A program made the position numbers and the translations under genes. Below the pieces are notes generated by a model. That model searched no databases and was not told the origin of the DNA. It saw only the letters and a list, made by a program, of their open reading frames with translations. From CAZWRN01 sp964636275 (lineage in GTDB: Bacteria; Patescibacteriota; Microgenomatia; Daviesbacterales; UBA10151), in assembly GCA_964636275.1 (NCBI GenBank), contig CAZWRN010000014.1, positions 1 to 33,993 of the forward strand: a stretch of DNA of 33,993 bases. Direction: 5' to 3'. Shown in pieces: positions 15,261 through 22,664 of this stretch (position 1 is its first letter; each line of letters starts with the position of its first letter).

Positions 15261-16140
15261 GTTCACTCCTGATCTTTCCTCTCAGCGTTCGAAGTTCTTT
15301 CAACGCCACTTCAGCTTGCTTCTCTTTAGGTGGACCATCATCATCTTCAATTCCTCCCGGAGGGGCACCGTGCCATTTAAAATCGTTTTCCATAAAATCG
15401 ACACCTTTACCAGGTATGGTATTGGCCAAAATCATCGTGGGCTTGCCGTGGATAGTTTTAGATTGTTCAACAGCATCAATAATTGATCTAATATTATGAC
15501 CATCGATGTCTATAACATACCAGCCAAACGATTCATATTTATCCTTCAGCTTTTCCAGCGGCATCACATCTTCTGTGTACCCGTCAATCTGAATATGATT
15601 GCGATCCATGATTGCTGTCAGATTATCCAGTTTATATTTAGCTGCAAACATGACTGCCTCCCAGGTATTCCCTTCATCATGTTCACCATCGCTAGTCAAA
15701 CAATACACCCGCCAGGGCTCATCATCCATTTTTCCAGCCAGAGCCATTCCAGCAGCTTGAGACAAACCCGAACCAAGTGGACCTGATGTAGTCTCTAGAC
15801 CAGGCAAAGCAGTCCGGTGAGGATGCCCTTGTAACCTAGAACCGTATTTACGCAGTTTCATCAGCTCCGATTTTGGAAAAAAACCAGCCTCTGCCATGGT
15901 GGCATAGAGCACTGGACAGATATGACCATTGGATAACACCAACCGATCACGCAACTCCCAATCAGGTTTTTTTGGATCAACATGGAGAATAGCAAAGTAA
16001 AGCGCGGCAAAGACATCAGCCATACCCAGCGGCCCAGCAGAATGTCCACTCCCAGCCTCAACCAGCATCTTAATGATGTCCTGACGAATAGAGTTGGCCT
16101 TGAGTTCAATCGCTTGAATATCTTTATCAGACAGATTCAT
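15253..16140 (-). CDS. Transketolase, N-terminal (thiamine diphosphate-binding) subunit
   Basis: A 295-residue protein equal to the pyrophosphate-binding domain of transketolase. SGHSAGPLGMADVFAALYF (31-49), the substrate loop with RDRLVLSNGH (64-73), LQGHPHR (103-109) and LGSGLSQAAG (122-131) are typical. The ThDP/Mg motif is SDGEHDEG (150-157) with N181; the first Gly of the usual GDG is Ser. It pairs with the C-terminal subunit at 13638, from which it is separated by one membrane-protein gene in the same transcription unit. A promoter from the CTTTACG heptamers lies upstream. Confidence 0.92.
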   Translation of the reverse strand: MNLSDKDIQAIELKANSIRQDIIKMLVEAGSGHSAGPLGMADVFAALYFAILHVDPKKPDWELRDRLVLSNGHICPVLYATMAEAGFFPKSELMKLRKYGSRLQGHPHRTALPGLETTSGPLGSGLSQAAGMALAGKMDDEPWRVYCLTSDGEHDEGNTWEAVMFAAKYKLDNLTAIMDRNHIQIDGYTEDVMPLEKLKDKYESFGWYVIDIDGHNIRSIIDAVEQSKTIHGKPTMILANTIPGKGVDFMENDFKWHGAPPGGIEDDDGPPKEKQAEVALKELRTLRGKIRSEHE

Positions 16141-16152
16141 GGCAGTATATTC

Positions 16153-16181
16153 AGTTTATAGCGTTTAGCGTAAAGCGTAAA
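16153..16181 (-). promoter_or_regulatory. Promoter of the transketolase unit, built on the heptamer repeat
   Basis: On the - strand TTTACG (16181-16176), a 17-nt spacer and TAAACT (16158-16153) repeat the hexamer pair and spacing seen before the FAD-dehydrogenase gene. The ATG is 12 nt further on, giving a leader of about 5 nt. Confidence 0.5.
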
Positions 16182-16182
16182 G
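16161..16182. repeat. Heptamer array (GCGTTTA/GCGTAAA)x3
   Basis: Three copies of the GCGTAAA (= TTTACGC on the other strand) heptamer lie upstream of the transketolase N gene and overlap its predicted -35. Confidence 0.85.
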
Positions 16183-16201
16183 GGGAAAGGCGTATAAACA
16201 A

Positions 16202-16260
16202 ACTAATCACTAATCACTAATCACTAATCACTAATCACTAATCACTAATCACTAATCACT
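16202..16260. repeat. Perfect tandem heptamer array (ACTAATC)x8.4
   Basis: Eight perfect copies of ACTAATC plus ACT lie between the LOG-family gene (stop at 16268) and the transketolase promoter. No spacer sequences or palindrome are present, so it is not a CRISPR array. The copy number may be unstable. Confidence 0.95.
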
Positions 16261-16267
16261 TTTAATT

Positions 16268-16945
16268 CTAGTTCATGTAATTCAGCGAATCTTTCCGGGT
16301 GGTTCGGACATGATGGTCATGTTCTCCTCTTTCAATCTCTTCTTCAAAGGCTTTTATGGCTTCCAAAACCTCTTCTGGCTGATCCACGATCTTAAAAACT
16401 TTGCCTTCCTCTTTCCTCATATGCATATTTTCCTGAAATGCTTTGATAATTTTTTTCCAAAATTTACCATACAAAATTAACGGTTTGTGATGACCAAAAT
16501 AGAGTCTGGCCAAACCCCAGGCCATTGCAAACTCCGAGACAGTCCCGGTTCCTCCATTAAAGACTACATAAACCTGACCTTCTCTCATTAAAGTCAGCGT
16601 TCGCTCTACATAGCTGGTAGTTTTTATCTCCTCATCTAAAATATTATCTTTGGCTTTCCCTTCAAAATTTTTCATATCCTTGGGATAAAGCGTCACACCG
16701 GTCACTCTACCCCCTCCAGCTTTGGCCCCTAAAGTAGCAGCCAACATTATCCCCGGACCACCCCCATCCACCACTTCATAACCTGCCTCTGCCAAAAGTT
16801 TACAAACTTCAAAACACTCTTTAAATTCTTTGTCCTCAGGCTTTGAATTGGCATAACCAAAGATCGCTACACTAGATATAGTCGGAGCTTTGGCAATTTT
16901 TTTCTTTTTACCCAACAATTTCCCAAATTTTTTCAAGATTTTCAT
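16268..16945 (-). CDS. LOG-family protein (putative nucleoside-monophosphate phosphoribohydrolase)
   Basis: About 225 residues with a Rossmann-like fold. The family signatures are GGGPGIM (61-67) and GGTGTVSE (131-138), the latter corresponding to PGGxGTxxE; the family's first Pro is replaced by Asn. LOG-family enzymes cleave nucleoside 5'-monophosphates to base and ribose-5-phosphate, which would feed the neighbouring Rpe/RpiB/transketolase genes; the old 'lysine decarboxylase' label is misleading. The N-terminus is a Lys-rich extension of ~20 residues. The start at 16945 is preferred because AAAGGAG lies 6 nt before it; upstream ATGs at 16951 and 16975 have poor spacing. It overlaps the Rpe gene by 38 nt. 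Confidence 0.78.
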   Translation of the reverse strand: MKILKKFGKLLGKKKKIAKAPTISSVAIFGYANSKPEDKEFKECFEVCKLLAEAGYEVVDGGGPGIMLAATLGAKAGGGRVTGVTLYPKDMKNFEGKAKDNILDEEIKTTSYVERTLTLMREGQVYVVFNGGTGTVSEFAMAWGLARLYFGHHKPLILYGKFWKKIIKAFQENMHMRKEEGKVFKIVDQPEEVLEAIKAFEEEIERGEHDHHVRTTRKDSLNYMN

Positions 16946-17540
16946 CGACATCTCCTTTCTGTAAATAGGACCCAATTACCAGCCGGCTGGCACCAGCTTG
17001 AATCAAGCCAGGGGCTGTTTCTTCATTCACTCCACCATCTACAGCAATTGGCTGATAATATGAGCTAACATCTTTTACTCTATCATATGTTGTTGATAAA
17101 AATGGCTGTCCTTGTTTTCCTGGATGAATACTCATTAACATTACTTCCGATACCTCTGATACGAGCTCTTTGATTTTTTCCAGGTTAGTTTCGGGATTTA
17201 TCGCAATACCAACCTCCATCCCCTGCTGTTTTATGAGTTTAATAGTCGACTCAGTTTCTTGCGACTCTATATGGATCACCACACGCTTAAAACCTGCCTG
17301 CTGCAAATCTTTTATATATTCAGAAGGATTTTCTACCATCAGATGAGCTTCCTTTTGAAAAGGAATTTCAAATTTTTTTACCACCGGTACAGCAATACTC
17401 GTTGTTTCCACCAGCTTACCGTCCATGAAATCTATATGTACCCATCCATCAACCAAAGAAGAAGAACTCTTGATTTTATCGAGTTGTTGGGAAAATTCGT
17501 CCTCTGTTGTTGCTAAAATGGCGGGAATGATAGTAACCAT
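16908..17540 (-). CDS. rpe: Ribulose-phosphate 3-epimerase
   Basis: A 210-residue TIM-barrel epimerase interconverting ribulose-5-phosphate and xylulose-5-phosphate. Metal and catalytic motifs are present: VHIDFMDG (H35, D37), HLMV (H66), and VDGGVN (D168). The phosphate/metal segment reads MSIHPGKQGQPF where canonical enzymes have MSVNPGFGGQ, a mild divergence typical of a distant branch. The length is normal (210-230). It is first in a unit with the LOG gene (38-nt overlap). A leaderless promoter with TAAAAT 6 nt before the ATG is predicted. Confidence 0.9.
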   Translation of the reverse strand: MVTIIPAILATTEDEFSQQLDKIKSSSSLVDGWVHIDFMDGKLVETTSIAVPVVKKFEIPFQKEAHLMVENPSEYIKDLQQAGFKRVVIHIESQETESTIKLIKQQGMEVGIAINPETNLEKIKELVSEVSEVMLMSIHPGKQGQPFLSTTYDRVKDVSSYYQPIAVDGGVNEETAPGLIQAGASRLVIGSYLQKGDVDENLEKIWEIVG

Positions 17541-17646
17541 AAATTAATTTTAAATTTTCAATTTACAATTTTCGAATCAATAAAAAAATTGAAAATTTAC
17601 TAATTGAATATTCATTGAGATTTGAAAACTGATAATTGAAAATTTT
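17541..17646. repeat. AT-rich degenerate intergenic repeat (AATTGAAAATTT words)
   Basis: The 106-nt gap between rpe and rpiB consists almost wholly of variants of CAATTTACAATTTT and its complement (AAATTTTCAATT, AATTGAAAATTT). They can pair into a weak hairpin. The rpe promoter is embedded in it. Confidence 0.55.
17547..17575 (-). promoter_or_regulatory. Leaderless promoter of rpe
   Basis: TAAAAT (17552-17547) lies exactly 6 nt before the ATG at 17540. TCGAAA (17575-17570), 4/6 to TTGACA, is 17 nt upstream of the -10. The AT-rich repeat context raises the chance of a coincidental match. Confidence 0.4.
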
Positions 17647-17648
17647 AT

Positions 17649-18098
17649 CTAACTTTTATACTGATCCAACTCTTTCAATTTATTAAGCCTTCTGACATGT
17701 CTTTCTTCACCTGAAAAAGGAGTCTGTATAAAAGCTTTGACTATTTCATAAGCATCATCAGCAATCAAAATATCAGAACCCAAACACAATACATTAGCAT
17801 CCTCATGTTCTCTGGACTGAATAGCCCTTTTTTCGTCAAAAACCAGACACGACCTGGCTCCTCTGACTTTATTGGCCGCCATATCAACGCCTACTCCAGA
17901 TCCACAAACTAGTATTCCTTTACTATCACTATCATTGGCAACAGTTTGAGCCACCGCTTTAGCAAAATCGACATAATCATCATTAGGGTCAAGCTGCTCA
18001 TTACCCAGGTCTTCCACTTCAATTCCATCATTCGCCAGACGACGTTTTAGCTCTTCTTTTAGTTCCCACCCCCGATGATCTGCACCAATATAAATCAT
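17649..18098 (-). CDS. rpiB: Ribose-5-phosphate isomerase B
   Basis: A 149-residue RpiB/LacAB-family isomerase converting ribulose-5-phosphate and ribose-5-phosphate. The start IYIGADHRGWELK has the substrate-binding Asp7-His8, and ILVCGSGVGVDMAANK (62-77) has catalytic C65 and the GSG phosphate loop. CLGSDIL and the C-terminal RHVRRL.KL complete the family pattern. The length is normal. It is a single gene with a promoter containing a degenerate heptamer repeat. Confidence 0.93.
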   Translation of the reverse strand: MIYIGADHRGWELKEELKRRLANDGIEVEDLGNEQLDPNDDYVDFAKAVAQTVANDSDSKGILVCGSGVGVDMAANKVRGARSCLVFDEKRAIQSREHEDANVLCLGSDILIADDAYEIVKAFIQTPFSGEERHVRRLNKLKELDQYKS

Positions 18099-18106
18099 TA
18101 GCTTCT

Positions 18107-18135
18107 AGCTTAGAGCTTTTGCGTAGTCGTGTAAA
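18107..18135 (-). promoter_or_regulatory. Promoter of rpiB
   Basis: TTTACA (18135-18130, 5/6 to consensus), a 17-nt spacer and TAAGCT (18112-18107, weak) lie 8 nt before the ATG at 18098. The -35 lies in a degenerate version of the TTTACGC heptamer (TTTACACGACTACGC). Confidence 0.45.
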
Positions 18136-18151
18136 GGGGAAATGAAGCTTT

Positions 18152-18185
18152 TGCGGGAAATAACCGATATTTACCGCATTTTTTT
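18152..18185 (+). terminator. Intrinsic terminator on the + strand
   Basis: TGCGG (18152-18156) plus AAAT pairs with ATTT plus CCGCA (18074+ region, ending 18178), interrupted by one G/A mismatch, and is followed by seven T's (18179-18185). No + strand gene precedes it within 8 kb, so it may block antisense transcription running through the rpiB region. Confidence 0.5.
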
Positions 18186-18190
18186 CCACG

Positions 18191-18212
18191 AAAAACCCCG
18201 CACGTAGCGGGG
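18191..18212 (-). terminator. Intrinsic terminator of the predicted small RNA
   Basis: A GC-only 6-bp stem (CCCCGC 18196-18201 with GCGGGG 18207-18212, loop of 5) is followed on the - strand by TTTTTCG. The + strand tail is not T-rich, so it works for - strand transcripts. There is no - strand gene between it and 24331, which points to a non-coding RNA. Confidence 0.75.
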
Positions 18213-18330
18213 ATTCTCGAAAACTCACTATTCAAGTAAGCTGAATCAGATTATCAAAAAACAAAAACCGAATCAATATCTCAAAACATATCAATTATAA
18301 AACCAAACCTTATTCAGTTATCTGATTCAG
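18191..18330 (-). ncRNA. Predicted small RNA of about 140 nt, unknown class
   Basis: The gene-free gap contains, on the - strand, a promoter-like ATGACA-18-TACTAT (18366-18337), a perfect 14-bp inverted repeat (AAGCTGAATCAGAT at 18238-18251 with 18320-18333) and a GC-rich intrinsic terminator. Transcription would start at or within the outer arm of the repeat. The RNA would fold into a long rod: the 14-bp closing stem, then a shorter CUGAAU/AUUCGG helix, then an AU-rich loop. A rod with internal loops is reminiscent of 6S RNA, but I cannot assign it. No ORF of useful length lies in it. The small RNA is inferred, not recognised by sequence. Confidence 0.5.
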
Positions 18331-18336
18331 CTTGCG

Positions 18337-18366
18337 ATAGTACACACTATTAAAATCAACTGTCAT
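18337..18366 (-). promoter_or_regulatory. Promoter of the predicted small RNA
   Basis: On the - strand ATGACA (18366-18361) is followed after 18 nt by TACTAT (18342-18337). The same TACTAT -10 is used by the divergent dnaQ-like gene. Confidence 0.45.
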
Positions 18367-18437
18367 ACTGGCTACTTTAATCCCTTAAAACAACCTACTA
18401 TAATTTGACCAGAATCAAACTAAATTAATATTTTTCC

Positions 18438-18466
18438 TTGAAATTCTTACATTAGGTTGCTACTAT
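18438..18466 (+). promoter_or_regulatory. Promoter of the DnaQ/GIY-YIG gene
   Basis: TTGAAA (18438-18443), a 17-nt spacer and TACTAT (18461-18466) preceded by TGC give an extended -10 promoter. It predicts a leader of about 30 nt, one of the few non-leaderless starts here; a weak GAAGAG may serve as SD. Confidence 0.55.
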
Positions 18467-18502
18467 AAAATCCAAATAAAAACCGTAACTGAAGAGCTAA
18501 AT

Positions 18503-19924
18503 ATGTCGCTGCCCAGCAAACTTGTTTTCCTTGATACTGAAACTACAGGTGGAAGCCTGAGAACAGATCGTGTCATCGAAATCGGAATGCTTCGAGTCGA
18601 AAATGGCAAAGTTGTCAAAAAATTTACTTCACTGATCAACCCCCAACGCTATGTACCACCGGAAATTGAGCTTTTAACCGGAATATCCGGAGCCATGGTA
18701 GATACCGCTCCCACTTTTTTTGACCTGAAAGATCAGATTTTAGAATTACTGAATGACGCAGTTTTTGTCGCTCACAACGCTCGGTTTGACTACGGATTTA
18801 TTAAAACTGAATTTAAAAGGCTGGGTATCAATTTTTCAGCCAAACATCTTTGCACTGTCAAACTATCTCGCAATTTGTATCCTCAGTATGATCACCACAA
18901 TTTATCGATCATTATTGAACGATTTGGTTTTCGGATCAAAAATCGCCATCGGGCTTTTGATGATGCCGAAGTCTTATGGAAGTTTTATAAACAGATTCAA
19001 AAAGAATTTTCATTAGAACTGATTGAAGCAGCAGTCAATAAAGCTCAAAAAAGACCTAGTATTCCAACCAATCTTTCAGCGGACATTTTAGATAACCTAC
19101 CAGAAAGTCCTGGAGTGTATATCTTCTACGGAGACACTAATATTCCGTTGTATGTCGGTAAAAGCGTTAATATCAGGGATCGTGTATTGTCGCATTTTTC
19201 GTCAGACCACTCCTCTTCCTTGGAACTTAAAATTACTCAACAAATCAAATCTATAGAGACTATTCAAACAGAAGGTGAACTGGGAGCTTTGCTCAAAGAA
19301 GCTTATTTAGTAAAAAAACTCCAGCCACTATACAATCGAAAACTTCGACAAAGAAATAAATTGTTGGTACTTAAATATGCTGAAAACGAAAATGGGTATT
19401 TTTCTTGTTCTTTTGATCTACAAGACGGAATTGATCCTTTAGAAATCGATAAAATCATTGGTGTTTTTAAAAGTCGAAAATCTTTGCAAGATTTTTTATT
19501 TTCGATTGCTAAAGAACATCAACTTTGTGAAAAACTGCTTGGCGTTGAAAAGACCTCAGCTGTCTGTTTTGGCTACCGGCTAGGTCGCTGTAAGGGAGCG
19601 TGTGCCAACAAAGAAAAACCTCTCTTTTACAATTTCCGATTTATGAATATCTTAGGCCGGATGAAATTTAAAAAATGGCCATTTGAAAGACCAATCATTA
19701 TTGATGATTTTAGTGATGACGGTACCTCCTGCGACAGCTTTATCATCGACAACTGGTGTGTCCTGGGTAAAGTAAATTTTGAAGGAACCAAGCTTGATAC
19801 CGCTTTAGATATCGGTTTCGATCTGGATACCTACAAGATTTTAAACTCCTGTCTCAATAAGCCAAAATACGCCAAACATATCCGAATGCTCCCTTCTGAA
19901 CAATTGTCACACTTCCAAAGTTAA
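18503..19924 (+). CDS. DnaQ-like 3'-5' exonuclease fused to a UvrC/Cho-type GIY-YIG nuclease
   Basis: 473 residues. Residues 1-170 are a DEDDh exonuclease: DTETTG with D11 and E13, HNARFD with D96, and HRAFDD with H149 and D154. Residues ~200-285 are a GIY-YIG nuclease as in UvrC-N/Cho: GVYIFYG (204-210), LYVGKS (216-221), R225 and E266 in LLKEAYLVKKLQPLYN. The remaining ~190 residues include a Cys cluster (CFGYRLGRCKGAC) like the one following the UvrC nuclease domain. Similar DnaQ-Cho fusions occur in other bacteria. It lies 33 nt upstream of mutS with mutL next, so a part in excision during mismatch or lesion repair is a contextual inference. It has no UvrB-binding or helix-hairpin-helix region that I can see. 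Confidence 0.88.
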   Translation: MSLPSKLVFLDTETTGGSLRTDRVIEIGMLRVENGKVVKKFTSLINPQRYVPPEIELLTGISGAMVDTAPTFFDLKDQILELLNDAVFVAHNARFDYGFIKTEFKRLGINFSAKHLCTVKLSRNLYPQYDHHNLSIIIERFGFRIKNRHRAFDDAEVLWKFYKQIQKEFSLELIEAAVNKAQKRPSIPTNLSADILDNLPESPGVYIFYGDTNIPLYVGKSVNIRDRVLSHFSSDHSSSLELKITQQIKSIETIQTEGELGALLKEAYLVKKLQPLYNRKLRQRNKLLVLKYAENENGYFSCSFDLQDGIDPLEIDKIIGVFKSRKSLQDFLFSIAKEHQLCEKLLGVEKTSAVCFGYRLGRCKGACANKEKPLFYNFRFMNILGRMKFKKWPFERPIIIDDFSDDGTSCDSFIIDNWCVLGKVNFEGTKLDTALDIGFDLDTYKILNSCLNKPKYAKHIRMLPSEQLSHFQS

Positions 19925-19957
19925 AACATATCTGTTTATATAAATAACACTACTCTT

Positions 19958-22579
19958 ATGGATGAATTCACAACACCCATGATGAAGCAATACGCTGAGA
20001 TCAAAAAACAGTATCAAGATTGTTTGCTCTTTTATCGAATGGGTGATTTTTATGAACTGTTTATGGAAGACGCCACTATTGGCGCCAAAGTTTTAAATAT
20101 CACCCTGACGGGCCGGCCAAAAGGCAAAGATGGTCGGATTCCAATGGCAGGAGTGCCATTTCACGCGGTAGACGTGTACCTCAATAAACTAGTTAAAGCC
20201 GGCTATAAAGTTGCCATTTGTGAACAGCTTAGTCTTCCCAACAAAAAAGGAATTATTGAACGAGATGTTGTAAGGATAGTTACTCCAGGCACTATTTTGG
20301 ATGAGAATGCGCTAAGTAAAAAAGATAACAACTTTATTACCAGCATCCAGATTGAAGAAAATAATTTAGCTATCGCCTGGGCTGATCTCTCAACTGGTTT
20401 TCTAAGTGGAATAGAGAAAGAAACCGAAGACCCAATCAACCAACTTCAACAAGAGCTAGCCAAAATCCATCCCGTTGAATGTATTCTCAGTGAAGAACTT
20501 TACAATGATCCAGAAATTCTAAAGGCATTGAAATCAGAAAAATCGCTAAACTTATTCCCCTTTTTGGAATGGAATACATATAGTACTCGTTCAAAAGAAG
20601 TACTCAAAAATCAGTTCGGAGTCTCCACATTATCGGCTTTCTCCTTAGATCACAACCCACTGCTAACTGAAGCAATTGCAGCCTTAATAGGTTATTTCCA
20701 ACAAACCCAAAAATCAACGCTTACGCATATCAAAAAGTTTACTCCTCAGCAAGAGGATCAAGTTGTTGGACTAGATAAATCCACTATTATCAATTTGGAA
20801 CTTTTCTCTACAATCAGGGAACACGATACTCGAGGGTCGTTATTATCAGTGATTGATCAAACAATAACTGCTATGGGAGGAAGATTGCTCAAGTCCTATC
20901 TTTCTCAACCTCTTATCAATAAAGAAGCAATTGAGAAAAGACTCGATGCTGTCGATACTTTCGTAAAAAAATCTGAGCTAAAAGATCTTCTTCGAGAAAA
21001 ATGTAAACAGATTCCTGATATCGAAAGATTGCTATCACGAATTAGCATCGGACTAAGTAACGGAAGAGATCTGAATAATTTAAAATTTGCATTACAAGCA
21101 ATTCTAGACATCAAGGATTTGTTAAAAAAAGAGAAAAATCCTTTGATCCAGCAGACATCAAATCAGATTTCAGCCCAATTAACCAAAGTAATTTCATTGA
21201 TTGAGACTAGTATTGTTGATGAACCACCAGCAGTTGACGTCAAAAATGGCCGGCTGATCCGCCGCGGTATCTATCCAAAGTTAGATAAATTACATAGCTC
21301 GATTGCTTCCAGTAAAATATGGATCGAAAATTTGGAAAAAGCTGAAAAAGACCGGACAGGCATTAGTTCTTTAAAAGTCCGTTTCAATAAAGTCTTTGGC
21401 TACTTTATTGAAATCAGTAAATCCAATCTTTCAGCTGTACCAGAAAATTATCATCGTAAGCAAACACTAGTAAATGGCGAACGGTTTATTACGGATGAAC
21501 TAAAACATCATGAAGAAATTATCCTGACAGCTGAGGAAAAAATAAATGCTTTAGAATATGAAATATTTTTAAAAACAGTTACCGAAGTTTTAAAATCGAC
21601 TCATATTATTCAAGATAGTGCCCAAGCTATCGCTTTACTTGACTGCTTGTCCACCTTTGCCTACCTGGCGGAAAAGGAAAACTACACCAAACCAAAATTA
21701 CTCATTTCCGGAGAGCTTTCAATAAAAAATGGCCGCCATCCAGTGGTTGAAAAGCTGCTAAATCAAGGCAAATTTGTACCCAACGACGTTAACTTTAATA
21801 AATCGAATGCTCAACTTTTGCTCATAACGGGGCCAAATATGGCTGGAAAATCTGTCTATATCAGACAAGTTGCTCTGATCACACTACTTGCCCAAATCGG
21901 ATCATTTGTACCAGCTGATTCTGCCATCATTACTCCAGTTGACAGAATATTTGTCCGTTCTGGGGCCTCTGATGTGATCACCTCCGGATTATCTACCTTT
22001 ATGGTCGAAATGGTTGAAACCGCTTTTATCCTCAATCATGCCACAGAGAAAAGCTTAATCGTTATGGATGAAATTGGTCGTGGTACCAGCACGTATGACG
22101 GCATTTCTATTGCTTGGGCTATTGCGGAATATTTAGTTACTCATTACAAGATCCCCCCTAAGACATTATTTGCTACTCATTATCATGAATTGCAAAAATT
22201 GGAAACAAATTTTCCTCGTTCAGTCAAAAATTACTCAATGTTGGTGGTTCAGCAAAAAGATACACCTATTTTTCTTTATACTATCTCCCCTGAGGCAGCC
22301 TCTCATTCCTATGGTGTTGCTGTAGCTAAGTTAGCAGGAATACCAACAGAGATAATACTCAATGCCAATCAAAAATTGCAGTCATTAGAATCGGATAAAA
22401 ATGAATCCACTCTAGCTAGCGACGATGACTCTTTACTCAATCAGTTACTAGTTAAAGAATTAGAAAATATTGATATTCTCCAACTCACCCCCCTAGAAGC
22501 ATTAAACAAACTAGCTGAAATCAAAAACAAATTAAAGTTACTCAACTCTAAAAATGATACACTCATGGAGATAAATTAG
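19958..22579 (+). CDS. mutS: DNA mismatch repair protein MutS
   Basis: An 873-residue mismatch-recognition ATPase. The mismatch-reading F-x-E motif is at residues 31-33 (GDFYELF), so this is a true MutS1 rather than MutS2. Connector, lever and clamp domains follow. The ATPase has Walker A GPNMAGKSV (625-633; canonical GPNMGGKST, so Gly to Ala and Thr to Val changes), Walker B with D704 and E705 in VMDEIGRGTSTYDG, and the C-terminal FATHYHEL. The tail after ~790 is a short helical dimerisation region. No SD is seen; the gap after the nuclease gene is 33 nt, so it is probably on the same transcript. Confidence 0.97.
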   Translation: MDEFTTPMMKQYAEIKKQYQDCLLFYRMGDFYELFMEDATIGAKVLNITLTGRPKGKDGRIPMAGVPFHAVDVYLNKLVKAGYKVAICEQLSLPNKKGIIERDVVRIVTPGTILDENALSKKDNNFITSIQIEENNLAIAWADLSTGFLSGIEKETEDPINQLQQELAKIHPVECILSEELYNDPEILKALKSEKSLNLFPFLEWNTYSTRSKEVLKNQFGVSTLSAFSLDHNPLLTEAIAALIGYFQQTQKSTLTHIKKFTPQQEDQVVGLDKSTIINLELFSTIREHDTRGSLLSVIDQTITAMGGRLLKSYLSQPLINKEAIEKRLDAVDTFVKKSELKDLLREKCKQIPDIERLLSRISIGLSNGRDLNNLKFALQAILDIKDLLKKEKNPLIQQTSNQISAQLTKVISLIETSIVDEPPAVDVKNGRLIRRGIYPKLDKLHSSIASSKIWIENLEKAEKDRTGISSLKVRFNKVFGYFIEISKSNLSAVPENYHRKQTLVNGERFITDELKHHEEIILTAEEKINALEYEIFLKTVTEVLKSTHIIQDSAQAIALLDCLSTFAYLAEKENYTKPKLLISGELSIKNGRHPVVEKLLNQGKFVPNDVNFNKSNAQLLLITGPNMAGKSVYIRQVALITLLAQIGSFVPADSAIITPVDRIFVRSGASDVITSGLSTFMVEMVETAFILNHATEKSLIVMDEIGRGTSTYDGISIAWAIAEYLVTHYKIPPKTLFATHYHELQKLETNFPRSVKNYSMLVVQQKDTPIFLYTISPEAASHSYGVAVAKLAGIPTEIILNANQKLQSLESDKNESTLASDDDSLLNQLLVKELENIDILQLTPLEALNKLAEIKNKLKLLNSKNDTLMEIN

Positions 22580-22586
22580 GGAAATG

Positions 22587-22655
22587 CTTCGACTCGCTCT
22601 GCTCGCTCAGCAAGCAATCTCCTAATCAGATAATTACTTCCTGAGCTTGTCGAAG
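22587..22655. repeat. REP-like interrupted palindrome between mutS and mutL
   Basis: CTTCGAC (22587-22593)...GCTCAG (22605-22610) is mirrored by CTGAGC (22641-22646)...GTCGAAG (22649-22655). The words GCTCAG and GTCGAAGG are those of repetitive extragenic palindromes found in many bacterial genomes. The left arm is expanded by TCGCTCTGC-type filler. It occupies most of the 91-nt gap and could fold in mRNA between the two repair genes. Confidence 0.75.
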
Positions 22656-22658
22656 GAA

Positions 22659-22664
22659 TACAAT
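22659..22664 (+). promoter_or_regulatory. -10 element (TACAAT) of mutL, leaderless
   Basis: TACAAT ends exactly 6 nt before the ATG at 22671, directly after the REP-like palindrome. No good -35 lies at 16-18 nt. It suggests mutL can be transcribed separately from mutS. Confidence 0.45.

Noticed and set aside
16202..16260. CRISPR-like array
   Set aside because: The units are 7 nt with no spacers and no palindrome, and no cas gene is present; it is a simple tandem repeat.
18028..18228. 66-codon - strand ORF upstream of rpiB
   Set aside because: It overlaps the rpiB start, a terminator and repeats in another frame; no RBS.
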